From positions 62,001 to 126,000 of the forward strand of contig DJJU01000001.1 in assembly GCA_002434305.1 (NCBI GenBank): DNA of 64,000 bases, in the 5' to 3' direction. This document shows positions 61,535 to 64,000 of this stretch, piece after piece. Each line of letters opens with the position of its first letter. Positions within the stretch are counted from its first letter, which is position 1. The position numbers and the translations under genes are program-made. The notes below the pieces were generated by a model. That model worked only from the letters and a program-made list of their open reading frames with translations, made no database searches and was not told the origin of the DNA. This DNA is from Alicycliphilus sp. UBA6560. GTDB lineage: Bacteria; Pseudomonadota; Gammaproteobacteria; Burkholderiales; Burkholderiaceae_C.

Positions 61535-62389
61535 TCACTCCTTGTAGTAGACGATCTGGTGGCTGGTGGCCAGCAGCGCGCCGGCCTCGCTCCACAGCTG
61601 GGCGGTCTGGTCGAAAAAGCCGTTGCGGAACTCCTGCGCGCGCGCCTGGCCGAGCACGTAGCCCGTGCCAGTGCGCGCCAGCAGCTCGGCGCCGGCATGG
61701 AAGTACACGGTGATGGAGACGGTGCCCGCGGGCACCTGGCGCGCGCGGCGCAGCCACACGCGGGGAAAGAAGATGTCGGCCATGGCGGCCAGCGCGGGAA
61801 AGTCCAGCGGCCGCGCCGGCGCGTCGCGCAGCCACAGCTGCGACTGGCTGTCGGCCTCGCTTCCGTCCCACTGGCCGGGCAGCGTGCCGCTGACCGGGCG
61901 CATCTCGTAGCGCTGCAGCCATTGCACCGGGAACATGGCGCCGATGCGCTCGCACTGCTGCGGCCCGGGCACGGCGGGCAGGGGTGTGTCGGCGGCGCTC
62001 CAGGTCTCGCGCCGCACGGCGGTGACCAGGGTGGCCGTGGTGGTCACCAGGGGCTCGCCGCCGCCGGCGGGCGCCTGCAGCACGCTCACCGTCCAGTGCT
62101 GGGTGGAGCGGTTGGTGCGCACCGGCACGGCCTGCACGGTGAACTCGCCCTCGCCGATGGCGGCGGCGTAGTTCACGGTCAGCGACAGCGGCTCGCCCAG
62201 CGCCTCGGGGTGGCGCAGCACCGCCGCCACCAGCGTGGCGGCCGTGACGCCGCCGAACGGCCCCACCATGTTCCAGTAGGCGGGCGTGCTGCGGCCGGTG
62301 TAGCGGCCCGGCGCCTGCGGCTGAGCCTGCAGCTGCAGGGCATCGTCCAGCGGATGGACGGCGTGGGGGGTCGGGGTGGTGTCGGTCAT
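61535..62389 (-). CDS. TesB-like acyl-CoA thioesterase
   Basis: A 284-residue double hot-dog protein: YWNMVGPFGGVTAATLVAA in the first module and the second module ending LWSEAGALLATSHQIVYYKE. This is the domain order of TesB/4HBT_3-type thioesterases. It is 28 bases after the alpha/beta hydrolase gene and 5 bases before the hydratase, so it belongs to one transcript with them. Confidence 0.87.
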   Translation of the reverse strand: MTDTTPTPHAVHPLDDALQLQAQPQAPGRYTGRSTPAYWNMVGPFGGVTAATLVAAVLRHPEALGEPLSLTVNYAAAIGEGEFTVQAVPVRTNRSTQHWTVSVLQAPAGGGEPLVTTTATLVTAVRRETWSAADTPLPAVPGPQQCERIGAMFPVQWLQRYEMRPVSGTLPGQWDGSEADSQSQLWLRDAPARPLDFPALAAMADIFFPRVWLRRARQVPAGTVSITVYFHAGAELLARTGTGYVLGQARAQEFRNGFFDQTAQLWSEAGALLATSHQIVYYKE

Positions 62390-62417
62390 GGTGCGCCCGA
62401 GTGTGCCTGGATTGCGC

Positions 62418-63293
62418 TCAGGCCGCCGTCGTGCCGGCGACGCCGAAGCGCGCCAGCTGCTGCGCGGCGCGCGGCCACAGCGTGGCGGCGAAGCGGTCGC
62501 GGAAGAAGCCGAAGTGCCCGATGCGCGGCGCCTGCGCGTCCTGCGGGGCGATGCGCTCGATCTGCCGCGGCGCGCCGGCGTACAGGCCGACCAGCGCCTC
62601 GGTGCCGGCCAGCGTCATCAGCTCGTCGTCCGTCATGCTCCAGGCGTGGATGGGAAAGCGCACGGCGCCATAGCTGCGCTGGGCGCTCTCGCCCTCGGCG
62701 CCCACGCTGTAGCGCGGGTGCAGGCACCAGCGGCGCCACTGCAACGCCACGCCGGCCGGCAGGTCGCCCACGGCGCCCAGGCGTCTGCCCGGAAAGTAGC
62801 CGCACAGCCGCACCGCCAGCGGCACCAGCACGTGCCAGAAGAACGGCATGGCCGGGCGGATGCGCGGCGCGTTCTCGCGCCAGTAGCCGCTGCCGGCGGC
62901 CACGCTCAGCAGGCCGTGCACCTGCGCCTGCTGGCGCAGCAGCCCCGGCAGCTGCGCGCCCAGACTGTGGCCGATCAGGTACAGGGGCTGGCCGGGCAGC
63001 TGCCCGGCGGCATGGGCGATCACGCTGTCGTAGTCGCGCGCCCAGTCCGCCAGGTCGGCGCGCACGTCGCGCACGCGGCCCTGCAGCGAGGCGCCCTGGC
63101 CGCGGTAGTCGAAGGTGGTGACGGCCCAGCCCCGCCCCGCCAGCCACTGCGCGAAGGGGCCGTAGAAGGATTGCGGCACGCCGAACGCGCCGCCGATGAC
63201 CACGCTGCCGCGCGCCGCCCCGCCGGGCGGCGGCGCGTAGCGGCGCAGGGCCAGGGAAACGCCGTCGTCGGCCGGCAGGGTGAGCTGCTGCAT
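62418..63293 (-). CDS. Alpha/beta hydrolase
   Basis: A 291-residue hydrolase. FGVPQSFYGPFAQWLAGRGWAVTTFDYRGQG starts the fold; the nucleophile elbow is GHSLG near residue 110; the Asp is likely in a later loop (DDELMTLAG) and the His in RIGHFGFF. Proteins with this sequence are often called YheT- or PHA-depolymerase-like without proof. AGGAG is six bases before the ATG at 63293. Confidence 0.85.
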   Translation of the reverse strand: MQQLTLPADDGVSLALRRYAPPPGGAARGSVVIGGAFGVPQSFYGPFAQWLAGRGWAVTTFDYRGQGASLQGRVRDVRADLADWARDYDSVIAHAAGQLPGQPLYLIGHSLGAQLPGLLRQQAQVHGLLSVAAGSGYWRENAPRIRPAMPFFWHVLVPLAVRLCGYFPGRRLGAVGDLPAGVALQWRRWCLHPRYSVGAEGESAQRSYGAVRFPIHAWSMTDDELMTLAGTEALVGLYAGAPRQIERIAPQDAQAPRIGHFGFFRDRFAATLWPRAAQQLARFGVAGTTAA

Positions 63294-63335
63294 CCGTGTC
63301 TCCTGGGCCGCTGGGGCGGCCATCGTTCTTGTGTT

Positions 63336-63397
63336 TTCGAATTTGATAGCTGCCCGCGCTTGCCTGGTGCGGCCTGGAGGCCAATCTGGCTCTTACT
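63336..63397 (+). repeat. Dispersed AGCGCTTG repeat, copy 11
   Basis: TTTGATAGCTGCCCGCGCTT then GCCTGGTGCGGCCTGGAGGC and CAATCTGGCTC. It stands between the thiolase and hydrolase genes. Confidence 0.75.
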
Positions 63398-63463
63398 TCC
63401 AGGCGGCGGGAGGCGCGCGCAGGGGCGCTGCGGCCCCTGCGGCAGGCAGCGCCTGCGCGGCGC

Positions 63464-64000
63464 TCAGACGCGCTCGAAGATGCCGGCCGCGCCCTGGCCC
63501 ATGCCGACGCACATGGTGACCATGCCGTACTTGAGCTGCTTGCGGCGCAGCGCATGCACCACGGTGGCCGAGCGGATGGCGCCGGTGGCGCCCAGCGGGT
63601 GGCCCAGGGCGATGGCGCCGCCCATGGGGTTGACCTTGGACGCCTCCAGCCCCAGCGTGTTGATGACGGCCAGCGACTGCGCGGCGAAGGCCTCGTTCAG
63701 CTCGTACCAGCCGATGTCCTCTTGCTTGAGGCCGGCGTAGCGCAGCGCGGCGGGGATGGCCTCGATGGGGCCGATGCCCATGATGGCCGGCGGCACGCCG
63801 CGGCTGGCGTAGCTGACGAAGCGCGCCAGGGGCGTCAAGCCGAAGCGCTTGACGGCGGCCTCGCTGGCCAGGATCAGCGCGCCGGCGCCGTCGCTGGTCT
63901 GCGAGCTGTTGCCGGCCGTCACCGTGCCGCGGGCGGCGAACACCGTGCGCAGCTTGGCCAGGCCCTCCAGGCTGGTATCGGGGCGGGCGCCCTCGTCCAG
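63464..64000 (-). CDS. Acetyl-CoA acyltransferase (thiolase), C-terminal part
   Basis: The N-terminal half is beyond the window; 178 residues are visible. They hold NSSQTSDGAGALILAS, ELNEAFAAQ, NPMGGAIALGHPLGATGAIR with the catalytic His, and the second cysteine in VTMCVGMGQGAAGIFE. It is therefore a degradative or biosynthetic thiolase of the acetyl-CoA acyltransferase type and leads the acyl-CoA cluster, separated from the hydrolase by a 170-base gap with a dispersed repeat. Confidence 0.92.
   Translation of the reverse strand: MDEGARPDTSLEGLAKLRTVFAARGTVTAGNSSQTSDGAGALILASEAAVKRFGLTPLARFVSYASRGVPPAIMGIGPIEAIPAALRYAGLKQEDIGWYELNEAFAAQSLAVINTLGLEASKVNPMGGAIALGHPLGATGAIRSATVVHALRRKQLKYGMVTMCVGMGQGAAGIFERV

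Overview
The window reads as chromosomal DNA of a high-GC betaproteobacterium, most likely a member of the Comamonadaceae (Acidovorax / Alicycliphilus / Diaphorobacter-like). The grounds are the strong G/C codon bias, an orphan Bug-type tripartite-tricarboxylate binding protein, an ahcY-tlyA-metF operon behind an S-adenosylhomocysteine riboswitch, an IPTL-CTERM surface protein, and many copies of a short intergenic repeat built around AGCTGCYAGCGCTTG that I recognise from that family. The exact genus is inference. No rRNA, tRNA, CRISPR array, insertion sequence or complete prophage was seen.

Layout. 1-1.1 kb: tail of a DJ-1/PfpI protein, a ribbon-helix-helix protein and two tiny unknown genes. 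1.2-4.3 kb: a four-gene overlapping operon (glycosyltransferase, acyl-CoA dehydrogenase homologue, PIG-L deacetylase, NodS-like methyltransferase), then corA. 5.9-13.7 kb: a surface-protein locus with three tail-collar (MdpB-like) proteins in an operon with a 1540-residue SBBP/Ig-repeat/IPTL-CTERM protein, flanked by two DUF6916-like proteins and a GNAT acetyltransferase. 13.8-25.6 kb: cell-wall precursor and housekeeping genes (glmS, an Lrp-type regulator, cbpA-cbpM, a soluble histidine kinase with glmU, a DUF2917 protein and LysR regulator, tyrS, an M23 endopeptidase overlapping anmK). 25.7-36.6 kb: erpA, rpsI-rplM, a membrane Ser/Thr kinase, rlmJ, an RlpA-type lipoprotein, the SAH-riboswitch operon ahcY-tlyA-metF, a small repeat lipoprotein and prfC.

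36.65-40.5 kb holds an AT-richer insertion: a large polytopic membrane protein and an SMR-type flippase-like protein, followed by a polyprenyl-phosphate-type GT2. Together they look like a three-component lipid-linked glycosylation system. 40.5-53.2 kb is mostly transport and metabolism: a HAD phosphatase, the Bug protein, a glutamate/aspartate-type ABC operon with two paralogous binding proteins, a LysR regulator divergent from a TRAP transporter (DctQ-DctM-DctP), and a 2-oxo-acid dehydrogenase E1 alpha/beta pair without E2 or E3. 53.3-56.7 kb is an ECF42-type sigma factor operon with a DGPF/YCII protein, three VOC proteins and a 36-codon coupled reading frame. 56.7-64 kb carries an Atm1-type ABC exporter, hot-dog thioesterases, a bactofilin and an acyl-CoA cluster (enoyl-CoA hydratase, TesB-like thioesterase, alpha/beta hydrolase, thiolase). 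The 3' end of the hydratase gene has been tandemly copied as an 87-bp unit.

The most promising under-described systems are (i) the four-gene glycolipid-like operon, (ii) the collar/SBBP/DUF6916 locus, (iii) the GT-C/flippase/GT2 island and (iv) the dispersed repeat family, whose copies supply stop codons and C-termini to several genes. All functional statements rest on reading motifs by eye; no database search was run.
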